Assembly: GCA_022730285.1 (NCBI GenBank) | Contig: DZCQ01000011.1 | Coordinates: 5,284-69,283 of the forward strand | Source of the DNA: Flavobacterium psychrophilum | GTDB lineage: Bacteria > Bacteroidota > Bacteroidia > Flavobacteriales > Flavobacteriaceae | Length of the DNA: 64,000 bases | Reading direction: 5' to 3' | Shown here: positions 44,154-52,794 of the stretch, piece after piece | Layout of the letters: each line of letters starts with the position of its first letter | Position numbering within the stretch: position 1 is the first letter of the stretch | The notes under the pieces: model-generated | Databases searched by the model: none | Told to the model about the DNA's origin: nothing | The model's input: only the letters and a program-made list of their open reading frames with translations | Program-made: the position numbers and the translations under genes

Positions 44154-45035
44154 ATGAGTAAATGGGATGGAAAATCTAAAGGAACAGTTTTAGGTTACAA
44201 GATTTTTGTTTTTTTTATAAAAAAAACAGGAATACAATCTGCCTATTTTATACTCTATTTTGTAGCTGCATATTATTTTCTTTTTTTAAGAAAAAGCAAC
44301 AAAGCCATTTTCTATTATTTACACAAGCGGCAAGGTTATTCTTATTTAACATCTAAATTAAAAATTTATCAAAGTTATTACGCCTTTGGGCAAACTATTT
44401 TAGATAAAGTAGCAATATCGGCAGGAATGCGAAATGAATTTACCTATAAGTTTGAAGGTAGAGAAATTTTACAAAAACTTCTTGCTCAAAAAAAAGGAGG
44501 AGTACTTATAAGTGCCCATATAGGCAATTTTGAAATTGCAGAACATTTTTTTGGAGAAATTGATGTCGATTTCCAGATAAATTTAGTAACTACAAATTTA
44601 GAACATTCTGCTATTAAAAATTATTTAGAGAAAATAGCCAAGAAACCTAGTATTAAGTTAATTATTATAAAAGATGATTTGTCTCATATCTTTGAAATTA
44701 ATGCAGCATTAGCAAGAAATGAATTGGTTTGTTTTACAGGAGACAGATATTTTGAAGGTGTAAAATGCTTGCAAGAAAAGTTATTGGATAAAGAAGCCAA
44801 CTTTCCAGCAGGACCATTCTTAATAGCTTCTCGACTAAAAGTTCCTGTGGTATTTGTTTATGTGATGAAGGAAACTAAATCGCACTATCATTTATACACA
44901 CAAGAGGCTTTAGTAAAACATCGAGATGAAAAATCTTTATTAAAAGAATATACACAAAGCTTAGAAAAAATGCTAGAAAAATATCCTCTGCAATGGTTTA
45001 ATTTTTTTAATTTTTGGGATAAAATAGAAAAATGA
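44154..45035 (+). CDS. LpxL/HtrB-like acyltransferase
   Basis: A 293-residue membrane-anchored acyltransferase of the lipid A late-acyltransferase family. It has the active-site SAHIGNFEIAE (HxxxxE), FTGDRYFEG and the C-terminal YPLQWFNFFNFW. In aryl-polyene clusters such enzymes are thought to transfer the polyene acyl group to a lipid or aromatic acceptor. It overlaps the next gene by four bases. Confidence 0.88.
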   Translation: MSKWDGKSKGTVLGYKIFVFFIKKTGIQSAYFILYFVAAYYFLFLRKSNKAIFYYLHKRQGYSYLTSKLKIYQSYYAFGQTILDKVAISAGMRNEFTYKFEGREILQKLLAQKKGGVLISAHIGNFEIAEHFFGEIDVDFQINLVTTNLEHSAIKNYLEKIAKKPSIKLIIIKDDLSHIFEINAALARNELVCFTGDRYFEGVKCLQEKLLDKEANFPAGPFLIASRLKVPVVFVYVMKETKSHYHLYTQEALVKHRDEKSLLKEYTQSLEKMLEKYPLQWFNFFNFWDKIEK

Positions 45036-46009
45036 ATATGGTGAAATTTAAACTTTTGCTTTTGTTTTTCTTGCAAATGCAACTCTTTGCAGTAGCACAG
45101 GAAACAGAGACATTAACTGAAATTCATAAATTTGGAGAAAATCCAGGGAATCTGAAAATGTTTGTTTTTAACGAAGAAAAACAAGACACTATTTCGAAAC
45201 CATTAGTAATTGTATTACACGGTTGTAGCCAAAATGCTAACAAAGTTTCTGAACTTACAGGTTGGAACAAATTGGCAAAACTAAACAATTTTACAGTTCT
45301 ATACCCACAACAAAAAATGATAAACAATGTTAGCCTATGCTTTAATTGGTTTCTAAAAAATGACATCGAAAAAGGGAAAGGAGAAAGCGAATCTATTTAC
45401 GAAATGATTTTGTATATGAAATCTCATTACCAAATAAACGAAAAAAAAGTTTTCATAACAGGCCTTTCTGCTGGAGCTGCAATGAGTGTTGTTATGTTGG
45501 CAACACATCCAAAAACTTTCAAAGCAGGAGCTATATTTGCAGGTTGTGCTTATAAAGTTGCTACCAATCCGTTTTCGGCAGTAAAAGTAATGTTAGGAAA
45601 AAAACAAGTCCCAAAAGAAGAACTCGTAAAATGGATAACAGACCAAAATACAGAAATAAAAAATTATCCATTATTAATAGTTTATCAAGGCGAAAACGAT
45701 AACATTGTAAATCATCAAAATGCTAATATGCTCATCGAACAATGGACAGCAATAAATAATTCCGACACTATTGCTGATAAAACTGAACCCTCATTCGAGA
45801 CAATCTCCGATATAACTAGAATAGAGTATCAAAATTTCAATACTACAAAAGAAGTTATTTATTATAAAGTGCAAAATTTAGGACATCAGTTACTAATAAA
45901 TCCGGGAGAGGAAACAAATCAAGGAGGAAAAACAGGAATATATGGAGTAGATAAAAACTTTCATTCTACATTTCAAACAATAAAAGATTTTGGTATTATA
46001 AAGGAATAA
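45032..46009 (+). CDS. Exported PHB-depolymerase-family esterase
   Basis: A 325-residue alpha/beta hydrolase with a signal peptide ending LFAVAQ. It has the oxyanion motif LHGCSQNANK, nucleophile FITGLSAGAAMS, an Asp in the NIVNHQNA stretch, and a late His (NLGHQLL). This is the poly-hydroxybutyrate-depolymerase-like esterase family, which also includes feruloyl esterases. In this cluster it might cleave an aryl ester, but that is a guess. Coupled to the acyltransferase gene. Confidence 0.84.
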   Translation: MNMVKFKLLLLFFLQMQLFAVAQETETLTEIHKFGENPGNLKMFVFNEEKQDTISKPLVIVLHGCSQNANKVSELTGWNKLAKLNNFTVLYPQQKMINNVSLCFNWFLKNDIEKGKGESESIYEMILYMKSHYQINEKKVFITGLSAGAAMSVVMLATHPKTFKAGAIFAGCAYKVATNPFSAVKVMLGKKQVPKEELVKWITDQNTEIKNYPLLIVYQGENDNIVNHQNANMLIEQWTAINNSDTIADKTEPSFETISDITRIEYQNFNTTKEVIYYKVQNLGHQLLINPGEETNQGGKTGIYGVDKNFHSTFQTIKDFGIIKE

Positions 46010-46036
46010 AAAATATTTCTTCTTTATAACATATTT

Positions 46037-47692
46037 ATGGAACAATTTGACACAATTATAATAGGCTCTGGAGTTGGTGGTCTTGCAACAGGAATTTGTT
46101 TGGCACGTGCAGGACAAAAAGTACTTGTGCTAGAACAGCATTATGTTCCAGGTGGCTGGAGTCACAGCTTTACACTAAACGGACAACGCTTTAGTCCTGG
46201 TGTACACTATGTTGGCTATATAGACGAAGGCCAATCTACAAACCAACTATATAGAGGACTTGGTATTGCAAATGATTTGGTTTTTTTTAGAATGAATAAA
46301 AATGGCTATGAACATTGCGTAATTGGAGATAAAACTTTCGATTTTCCAGCAGGAATAGAAAACTTAAAGTACAAACTTGCATTGCAATTTCCTAAAGAGG
46401 AAAAAAACATAAAAAAATATTTATCACTTGTTCAAAAAGTAAATGAAGAACTTTTGTTAATGCCAACATTAAAAGGCTGGTGGCAGAAAATTACCGTTCC
46501 ATTTAGAACCAAACACTTCGGAAAATATGCACTTTTCCCACTTAAAAAAGTAGTAGGCTGGCATTTAAAAGACCCACTATTAAAAGCAATTATAAACATA
46601 CAATGTGGAGATCATGGTTTGCCACCAGATAGAGCCTGCTTTCCAGTACATTGCTCTGTTATGAATCATTATTTTGATGGTGGTTTTTATCCAATGGGAG
46701 GTGGTGGCGGAATTGTAAAAGCAATGACTAATGCAATAAAAAGGCATGGTGGTGAAGTCAGAGTGGAGAAAATGGTAAAAAAAATAATTATAGAAAATAA
46801 AAAAGCGATTGGAATACAATTAAAAAATGGCGAAAAAATATTTGCGAAAACCATCGTTTCTAATGCAGATCCATCTATTACATATCTTAACTTAATTGGA
46901 AAAGAACATCTAAGCAAATCCTTATTAAAAAAACTGGAGAATACTAAATATTCTGTAACATCACTAATTTTATTTTTAACTTTAGAAATAGATGTAACAA
47001 AATTTGGCATAGATTCTGGAAATATTTGGATGATGAAAAATGAAAATGACGATGCAAATTTTAACCAATTAATGCAAGAAACTATTACTGAAGGTGAATC
47101 GTTTCCAGCATTATTCATGAGTTGTACAACACTAAAAGATCCTATAAGTTTTAACGGTAGTTATCATAATTTTGAAGTAGTAACGTATGTAGATTACAAC
47201 AAACTCCCTGATTTTAAAAACACTAAAAACTATCAAACTCCAGAATATTTAGAATTTAAACAAAAGGTAATTGCTAAATTTCTAAACAATGTAGAAAAAG
47301 TAATTCCAAATGCAAAACAACATGTAATTCAGGTAGAACTAGGCACACCAAAAACAAACGAATATTATATAAATTCCACTAATGGAAATGTATATGGCAC
47401 TGAAAAAAAATTAACACAAGTTGGTCCATTTTCATTTAAAAACAAATCAGAAATAGAAAATTTATATTTGTGTGGAGCAAGTACCTTATCACATGGTGTG
47501 GGAGGAGCAACACATTCCGGAGTTAGCACAGCAGCCATTATTTTAAATTGCGAAAAGGACGATTTAATCATAGAAGATCCGAATCAGAAAATACGGATTT
47601 ACGATGCCGAAGACAAAAGTACTTGGGACGAATGGATTTACACAAAAAGAGCAGATAAAATTCGGACATTTAAAAGAATAAAGCAAAATTAA
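46037..47692 (+). CDS. CrtI-like / retinol-saturase-like FAD oxidoreductase
   Basis: A 551-residue FAD enzyme: N-terminal IIIGSGVGGLATGICLARAGQKV, a PGGWSHSF stretch of the phytoene-desaturase/retinol-reductase family, FYPMGGGGGIVKAM, and the C-terminal FAD segment NLYLCGASTLSHGVGGATHSG. It could desaturate or reduce the polyene chain. Placed next to DarA. Confidence 0.88.
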   Translation: MEQFDTIIIGSGVGGLATGICLARAGQKVLVLEQHYVPGGWSHSFTLNGQRFSPGVHYVGYIDEGQSTNQLYRGLGIANDLVFFRMNKNGYEHCVIGDKTFDFPAGIENLKYKLALQFPKEEKNIKKYLSLVQKVNEELLLMPTLKGWWQKITVPFRTKHFGKYALFPLKKVVGWHLKDPLLKAIINIQCGDHGLPPDRACFPVHCSVMNHYFDGGFYPMGGGGGIVKAMTNAIKRHGGEVRVEKMVKKIIIENKKAIGIQLKNGEKIFAKTIVSNADPSITYLNLIGKEHLSKSLLKKLENTKYSVTSLILFLTLEIDVTKFGIDSGNIWMMKNENDDANFNQLMQETITEGESFPALFMSCTTLKDPISFNGSYHNFEVVTYVDYNKLPDFKNTKNYQTPEYLEFKQKVIAKFLNNVEKVIPNAKQHVIQVELGTPKTNEYYINSTNGNVYGTEKKLTQVGPFSFKNKSEIENLYLCGASTLSHGVGGATHSGVSTAAIILNCEKDDLIIEDPNQKIRIYDAEDKSTWDEWIYTKRADKIRTFKRIKQN

Positions 47693-47693
47693 A

Positions 47694-48596
47694 ATGAAAA
47701 ATGTTCTAGTTATTTATTACTCGCAATCTGGACAATTAAAAAATATTGCAGAAAACATAGCGAAACCTTTGTTGCAGGATACTGAAATTCAGGTAACATT
47801 TTATGAAATTAGGTTAGAAAAACCATTTCCATTTCCATGGGACAATACTGCTTTTTTTGATACATTTCCTAACTCATTTTTACAAATAGAAACTCCTATT
47901 CAACCAATAGAAACCGAAATAACAAATACAAAATTCGATTTAATATTACTACATTATCAAGTGTGGTATTTAAGTCCATCTATCCCTATCAACTCATTCT
48001 TAAAAAGCCCTTATGCAAAAAAGATTCTAGCTAATACGCCAGTAATAACAATTAATGGCTCTAGAAACATGTGGATTATGGCTCAGGAAAAAGTCAAATT
48101 TTTACTAAACCAGAACAAAGCACTTTTAGTAGGTAATATTGCACTAGTAGATAGAGCTCCAAACCTAATTAGTGTGATTACAATTGTAGAATGGATGTTT
48201 ACCGGAATCAAGAAAAAATATCTTGGAATTTTCCCACTACCAGGAGTGTCTGACAAGGATATTAAAGAATCGTCAAAGTTTGGAGAAATAATAAAAAAAC
48301 ACTTGCTGCAATCTGATTTTAAATTATTACAAACAGAATTAATTCAGAACAATGCTGTATTTGTAAGCTCATATCTTTCAAGTGTAGATAGAACAGGAAA
48401 TAAGATATTTAAAAAATGGGCAAACTTTATTCATCTTAAAAAAAATAATCGGAAACAGTGGTTAACTATATTTAAAATATATTTGTTGCTTGCAATTTGG
48501 ATAATCTCGCCAATTGTGTATATATTGCACGTTTTATTACAACCTTTTCAGTCTAAGAAAAGAAAAGAAGAAGAAAAATATTATCAAGGAGTTTAA
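47694..48596 (+). CDS. darA: Flavodoxin-fold DarA-like dialkylresorcinol condensing/aromatising enzyme
   Basis: A 300-residue protein with a flavodoxin-like N-terminus (VLVIYYSQSGQLKNIAENIA) and a long C-terminal part that ends in a hydrophobic segment (IYLLLAIWIISPIVYILHVLL) and a basic tail. The position immediately before a KS III of the DarB type and the family resemblance identify it as DarA, which with DarB makes 2,5-dialkylresorcinols by condensation and aromatisation. The membrane segment suggests the enzyme works at the inner membrane. Identification is by context and recollection of the family, not by a search. Confidence 0.78.
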   Translation: MKNVLVIYYSQSGQLKNIAENIAKPLLQDTEIQVTFYEIRLEKPFPFPWDNTAFFDTFPNSFLQIETPIQPIETEITNTKFDLILLHYQVWYLSPSIPINSFLKSPYAKKILANTPVITINGSRNMWIMAQEKVKFLLNQNKALLVGNIALVDRAPNLISVITIVEWMFTGIKKKYLGIFPLPGVSDKDIKESSKFGEIIKKHLLQSDFKLLQTELIQNNAVFVSSYLSSVDRTGNKIFKKWANFIHLKKNNRKQWLTIFKIYLLLAIWIISPIVYILHVLLQPFQSKKRKEEEKYYQGV

Positions 48597-48607
48597 AAAA
48601 ATTAATT

Positions 48608-49744
48608 ATGTTTGATGTTTACATAACAAAAACGGGGAAATATTTACCTAATAATCCTATTTCAAACGACGAAATGGAGAGCTATTTAGGACTTATAAAT
48701 GAAGCAACATCTAAAGCACGAAGAATTATTTTGCGTAATAATAAAATAATTACAAGATATTATGCATTAGATAAAAATGGAAATAGCACACATACAAATG
48801 CTACTTTAGCAAAAAATGCAATAGAACAACTTTACAGTCAGACCTTTACACCACAAGACATGGAACTACTTTCTTGCGGAACATCAACTCCAGACGTACT
48901 TCTCCCATCGCACACAGCAATGGTACATGGGCTGCTTAAAAACAGATTAGTAGAACTAAATTCCTCTTCGGGGGTATGCTGTGCAGGAATGAATGCTTTA
49001 AAATATGGTTTCCTTTCTATAAAATCTGGAAATACCAAAAATGCTGTTTGCACAGGCTCTGAAAAAGTTTCCTCTTGGATGCTTTCTGGTAAGTTTGAGA
49101 AAGAAGTAGAAAATTTAAAAACCCTAGAAGAACAACCTATTATCGCATTTAAAAAAGATTTCTTACGATGGATGCTTTCAGACGGAGCAGGTGCTTTTTT
49201 ATTAGAAAACAAACCAAATCAAAAAGATATTTCTTTAAAAATAGAATGGATAGAAGCCTATTCCTATGCGTTTGAATTAGAAACTTGTATGTATGCTGGC
49301 GGCGAAAAACAAGAAAACGGCGATATAAAACCATGGAATGATTATAGTACAGAACAATGGCTAGACGAATCTGTTTTTGCAATAAAGCAAGACGTAAAAT
49401 TATTAGACAAAAACATCTTGGTTAAAGGGGCAGAAAGTATGAAAATGGCGTTAGACAAACATGGCGTTAGCACAAATGAAATAGACTACTTTTTACCACA
49501 CGTATCTTCGCACTATTTTGTAGAAGGTCTTAAAAAATCTTTTGCAGATATAGGAATTCCTGTTCTGGATAATAAGTGGTTTATGAATCTTGCAAATGTC
49601 GGAAATGTCGGTTCTGCCTCTATATATTTAGCATTAGATGAACTAATGAATTCTGGAAAATTAAAATTAGGAAACAAAATTTTGTTATCTGTTCCAGAAA
49701 GTGGACGCTTTTCTTATTCGTATGCTTATTTAACTGTTTGCTAA
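48608..49744 (+). CDS. darB: DarB-like beta-ketoacyl-ACP synthase III
   Basis: A 378-residue FabH/chalcone-synthase-fold enzyme: active-site Cys in SSGVCCAGMNALKYG, His in LPHVSSHYF, Asn in LANVGNVGSASIYLALDEL. With DarA it would join two beta-keto acyl chains to a cyclohexanedione precursor of dialkylresorcinol, the lipid half of flexirubin. Length and gene order match DarB. Separated from DarA by only 11 bases. Confidence 0.85.
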   Translation: MFDVYITKTGKYLPNNPISNDEMESYLGLINEATSKARRIILRNNKIITRYYALDKNGNSTHTNATLAKNAIEQLYSQTFTPQDMELLSCGTSTPDVLLPSHTAMVHGLLKNRLVELNSSSGVCCAGMNALKYGFLSIKSGNTKNAVCTGSEKVSSWMLSGKFEKEVENLKTLEEQPIIAFKKDFLRWMLSDGAGAFLLENKPNQKDISLKIEWIEAYSYAFELETCMYAGGEKQENGDIKPWNDYSTEQWLDESVFAIKQDVKLLDKNILVKGAESMKMALDKHGVSTNEIDYFLPHVSSHYFVEGLKKSFADIGIPVLDNKWFMNLANVGNVGSASIYLALDELMNSGKLKLGNKILLSVPESGRFSYSYAYLTVC

Positions 49745-49750
49745 TAATAT

Positions 49751-50176
49751 ATGGAAATAATTTTTCAAAAAGAATTTGTTCAAAACCTCCTGCCACAAAA
49801 AGCTCCCTTTGTAATGGTAGATAAAATGTATCAATATACAGAAACACAAATTGTGTCTGGTTTAACAGTGCAAAAAGAAAATATATTATACCAGAAAGAG
49901 CAACTTTCAGAAGCTGGTTTAATTGAACACATGGCACAATCTGTTGCTTTACACACAGGATACCAATTTTATCTAAAAAAAGAAGAAGCACCAACAGGAT
50001 ATATTGGCTCAATTAAAGAAATTATCATCAAGCAACTCCCAAATTTGCAAGACGAAATCATTACAACAGTAAGTATTCTTCAAGAGTTTGCTGGAATCAC
50101 GCTAGTAAATATTGTATCAGAAGTAAATAATATAGAAATTGCTTCAGGACAAATGAAAACCATTCTCGCAAGTTAA
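49751..50176 (+). CDS. ApeP/FabZ-like hotdog dehydratase 1
   Basis: A 141-residue single-hotdog protein with NLLPQKAPFVMVDKMYQ and LIEHMAQSVALHTGYQF, resembling the ApeP-type (3R)-hydroxyacyl-ACP dehydratases of aryl-polyene clusters. The canonical FabZ His (xHFPxxPVxPG) is not seen; the Glu-His of GLIEHMAQ aligns with the FabZ catalytic acid helix. It would contribute dehydration or support for it. Confidence 0.8.
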   Translation: MEIIFQKEFVQNLLPQKAPFVMVDKMYQYTETQIVSGLTVQKENILYQKEQLSEAGLIEHMAQSVALHTGYQFYLKKEEAPTGYIGSIKEIIIKQLPNLQDEIITTVSILQEFAGITLVNIVSEVNNIEIASGQMKTILAS

Positions 50177-50178
50177 AA

Positions 50179-50637
50179 ATGGAAAATTATATAGATATAA
50201 AACATTATTTGCCACACAGAAGTCCAATGCTAATGGTAGATTGGATTTTTAATATGAATCAAGAAGTGGTTGAAACAATTTTTGAAATAAAATTCGATAA
50301 TATTTTTGTTCAAAATAATGTGTTTTTAGAAACAGGGCTTATAGAGAATGCTGCACAAACTTGTTCGTCTATAGTTGCAAAAGATTATTTTGTAGATGAA
50401 AACAATCAAGACAAAGAAAATGTAAAAGTAGTTGGATTTATTAGTGCATTAAAATCTATAAAAATATTTTCGTTGCCAATAGTTGGAAGCACAATTTCTA
50501 CCAAAGCAACACTACTTTCTAAATTCATAACAGACGATTATAGCTTGTGTATCATGAAATGTGAAATAACTTGTGAGAAAAAATTACTTTTACAAGGAGA
50601 AATAAATCTCTTTATCAAAGAGAATAAAACAACATAA
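50179..50637 (+). CDS. ApeP/FabZ-like hotdog dehydratase 2
   Basis: A 152-residue hotdog protein with HYLPHRSPMLMVDWIF and LETGLIENAAQTCSS, paralogous to the gene two bases upstream. The first motif keeps the PHR-PMLMVD pattern shared by FabZ-like dehydratases, and Glu precedes Asn rather than His. The pair might form a heterodimer, like ApeI/ApeP systems. Activity is inferred. Confidence 0.8.
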   Translation: MENYIDIKHYLPHRSPMLMVDWIFNMNQEVVETIFEIKFDNIFVQNNVFLETGLIENAAQTCSSIVAKDYFVDENNQDKENVKVVGFISALKSIKIFSLPIVGSTISTKATLLSKFITDDYSLCIMKCEITCEKKLLLQGEINLFIKENKTT

Positions 50638-50641
50638 TATC

Positions 50642-51052
50642 ATGAAGGAAGACGAAGTACCACAAGATAATGGAAGCCTTTCTACATCAAATATGAAAGA
50701 ATTAGTTTATGCCATTGATAAAAATGGAAACTATACCACACGTTTAAGCACTGGCTGGGAACCTAAAACCATTGCCTTAAAAAACTCCTTAGAGGAAATT
50801 AACGAACGTATTGCAATTGCCAAACAAGAGATTAACATAGGTAATGCCAGCCCGATATTATATTTTATGGAATTAAATAAAATGGAATTAAACGTCTTAG
50901 CAAGCTATGTAGAAATGTGGCAATGGAGAGTAAAAAGGCATTTAAAAGCTTCTGTATTTTTAAGATTAAATAACAAAATATTACAAAAATATGCAGATGT
51001 CTTTTCTGTTTCTGTAGAGGAATTAAAAAAATTTGATGTCCATGCAAACTAA
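50642..51052 (+). CDS. Conserved-looking hypothetical protein of the pigment cluster
   Basis: A 136-residue soluble protein with charged helices (IALKNSLEEINERIAIAKQE) and a Trp-rich stretch VEMWQWRVKRHLKAS. There is no signal peptide and no enzymatic motif that I recognise. It overlaps the BtrH-like gene by 11 bases, so the two are translationally coupled and likely partners. The C-terminal part (KILQKYADVFSVSVEELKKF) resembles a small helix-turn-helix end, which would be compatible with a regulator or an adaptor; I cannot decide. Confidence 0.7.
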   Translation: MKEDEVPQDNGSLSTSNMKELVYAIDKNGNYTTRLSTGWEPKTIALKNSLEEINERIAIAKQEINIGNASPILYFMELNKMELNVLASYVEMWQWRVKRHLKASVFLRLNNKILQKYADVFSVSVEELKKFDVHAN

Positions 51053-52040
51053 CTTTACACACCATCAATCTGCTCATTGCGAAAATGGAGTAGCATCAAA
51101 CTTGCTTAAATTTAATGGTTTAGATATTAGCGAGCCAATGGTTTTTGGAATAGGCTCCGGTTTGTTTTTTGTATATTTACCCTTTGTGAAAGTGAATTAT
51201 GCTCCAGCAATAAGCTACAGACCAATGCCTGGATCCATTTTTAATAAACTCGCAAATAGATTAGGAATTAAAATAAAAAGAACAAAATTTTCTAACCCCG
51301 TTAACGCTACAAAGGCATTAAATGAAAATTTAAAAAACAACATTCCTTCTGGATTGCAAGTTGGAGTTTATAATTTAACTTATTTTCCTGAAGAATATAG
51401 ATTTCATTTTAACGCACATAATTTAGTGGTGTACGGAAAAACCGATACACACTATTTAATTAGCGATCCTGTTATGGAAAGCGTAACCACCTTAACACAC
51501 GAAGAACTAAATAAAGTTCGATTTGCGAAAGGTGCATTTGCTCCAAAAGGACAATTATATTACCCTACTTATATTCCTGAACAAATAGACTTAAAAAATG
51601 CAATTCTTAAAGGAATAAAAGCAACTTGCAGAGATATGCTAGCACCAGCTCCCATAATTGGAGTAAGAGGAATTCGTTTTGTGGCAAATAAAATAAAAAA
51701 ATGGCCTTTAAAGCATGGCATAAAAAAAACAAATCATTATCTAGCACAAATAGTTAGAATGCAGGAAGAAATAGGAACAGGTGGTGGTGGTTTCCGTTTT
51801 ATATATGCTGCTTTTTTACAAGAAGCATCTGTAATTTTAAACAATTCTGAACTTCAAAAACTTTCGGCAGAAATGACAGAAATTGGCGATTTATGGAGAG
51901 ATTTTGCTATAAATGCTTCTAGAGTTTATAAAAACAGAAGTTCTCAAACAGATGTCTATAATTCCCTTGGGAACGAGCTAATTGCAATAGCAAATAGAGA
52001 AGAAATATTTTTTAAAAAACTAAAAACAGCTATTTCGTAA
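51042..52040 (+). CDS. BtrH-like acyltransferase-type protein (BtrH_N / DUF4872)
   Basis: A 332-residue protein whose N-terminus SAHCENGVASNLL carries Cys13 in the HCxxG context of the BtrH N-terminal domain, a papain-like fold. His in the DTHYLISDPV region would complete the site. In butirosin synthesis BtrH moves an acyl group from an ACP to an amine. Here a polyene acyl group on ACP could be moved to an alcohol, phenol or amine, for example to make the ester between the aryl polyene acid and the dialkylresorcinol; that is inference. The ATG at 51042 overlaps the upstream gene by 11 bases; the next gene starts one base after the stop. Confidence 0.75.
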   Translation: MQTNFTHHQSAHCENGVASNLLKFNGLDISEPMVFGIGSGLFFVYLPFVKVNYAPAISYRPMPGSIFNKLANRLGIKIKRTKFSNPVNATKALNENLKNNIPSGLQVGVYNLTYFPEEYRFHFNAHNLVVYGKTDTHYLISDPVMESVTTLTHEELNKVRFAKGAFAPKGQLYYPTYIPEQIDLKNAILKGIKATCRDMLAPAPIIGVRGIRFVANKIKKWPLKHGIKKTNHYLAQIVRMQEEIGTGGGGFRFIYAAFLQEASVILNNSELQKLSAEMTEIGDLWRDFAINASRVYKNRSSQTDVYNSLGNELIAIANREEIFFKKLKTAIS

Positions 52041-52041
52041 A

Positions 52042-52794
52042 TTGAAACCAATTATACAAATATCCGAACTTTCTAAAAAATATATTGGTGCCGATTTTTT
52101 TTCGGTAAATAAGTTGAACCTAACCATTTATGAAGGACAAATTTTTGGACTCCTAGGACCAAATGGTGCCGGTAAAACAACGCTTATCTCGTTACTTTGT
52201 GGGCTACTAAAACCATCTAATGGAGAAATTGAAATTCAAGGACTTAAATATGCGAAACAAGCAAACCAAATAAAAAAAATTATAGGTGTAGTTCCACAAG
52301 AATATGCCTTATATCCTACTCTAACAGCTAAAGAAAATCTGCGTTATTTTGGAAGTATGTATGGACTACAAGGAAAATATTTAAATAACAAAATAAATGA
52401 AAATTTAGAATATTTGGGTTTACTAAGCTTTGCAGACAAAAAAATCGAAACTTTTTCTGGCGGAATGAAAAGAAGAGTAAATTTAATTGCAGGGATTTTG
52501 CACGAACCAAAAATACTTTTTTTAGACGAACCAACCGTGGGAGTAGATGTGCAATCTAAAAATGCAATTATCAATTATCTACAAAAAAGCAATTTAAAAG
52601 GAACAACCATAATATACACCTCACACCATTTAACCGAAGCACAGGAATTTTGTACAGAAATAGCAATAATAGATAAAGGTAAAATTTATATGCAAGGAAC
52701 TCCTGAAAATTTAATAAATAGTGTTCCAGATGCACATAACTTAGAAGATGTTTTCTTGTCTATAACTGGTAATAATTTACGAGATGGTTTATAA
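52042..52794 (+). CDS. ABC transporter ATP-binding protein of the pigment cluster
   Basis: A 250-residue ABC ATPase: Walker A LLGPNGAGKTTLIS, signature TFSGGMKRRVN, Walker B ILFLDEPTVGVD and a switch His in YTSHH. Its start is a TTG at 52042, one base past the previous stop; no ATG is available in the first part. This DrrA-like ATPase pairs with the next gene to export the pigment or its precursor to the outer membrane path. Confidence 0.93.
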   Translation: MKPIIQISELSKKYIGADFFSVNKLNLTIYEGQIFGLLGPNGAGKTTLISLLCGLLKPSNGEIEIQGLKYAKQANQIKKIIGVVPQEYALYPTLTAKENLRYFGSMYGLQGKYLNNKINENLEYLGLLSFADKKIETFSGGMKRRVNLIAGILHEPKILFLDEPTVGVDVQSKNAIINYLQKSNLKGTTIIYTSHHLTEAQEFCTEIAIIDKGKIYMQGTPENLINSVPDAHNLEDVFLSITGNNLRDGL

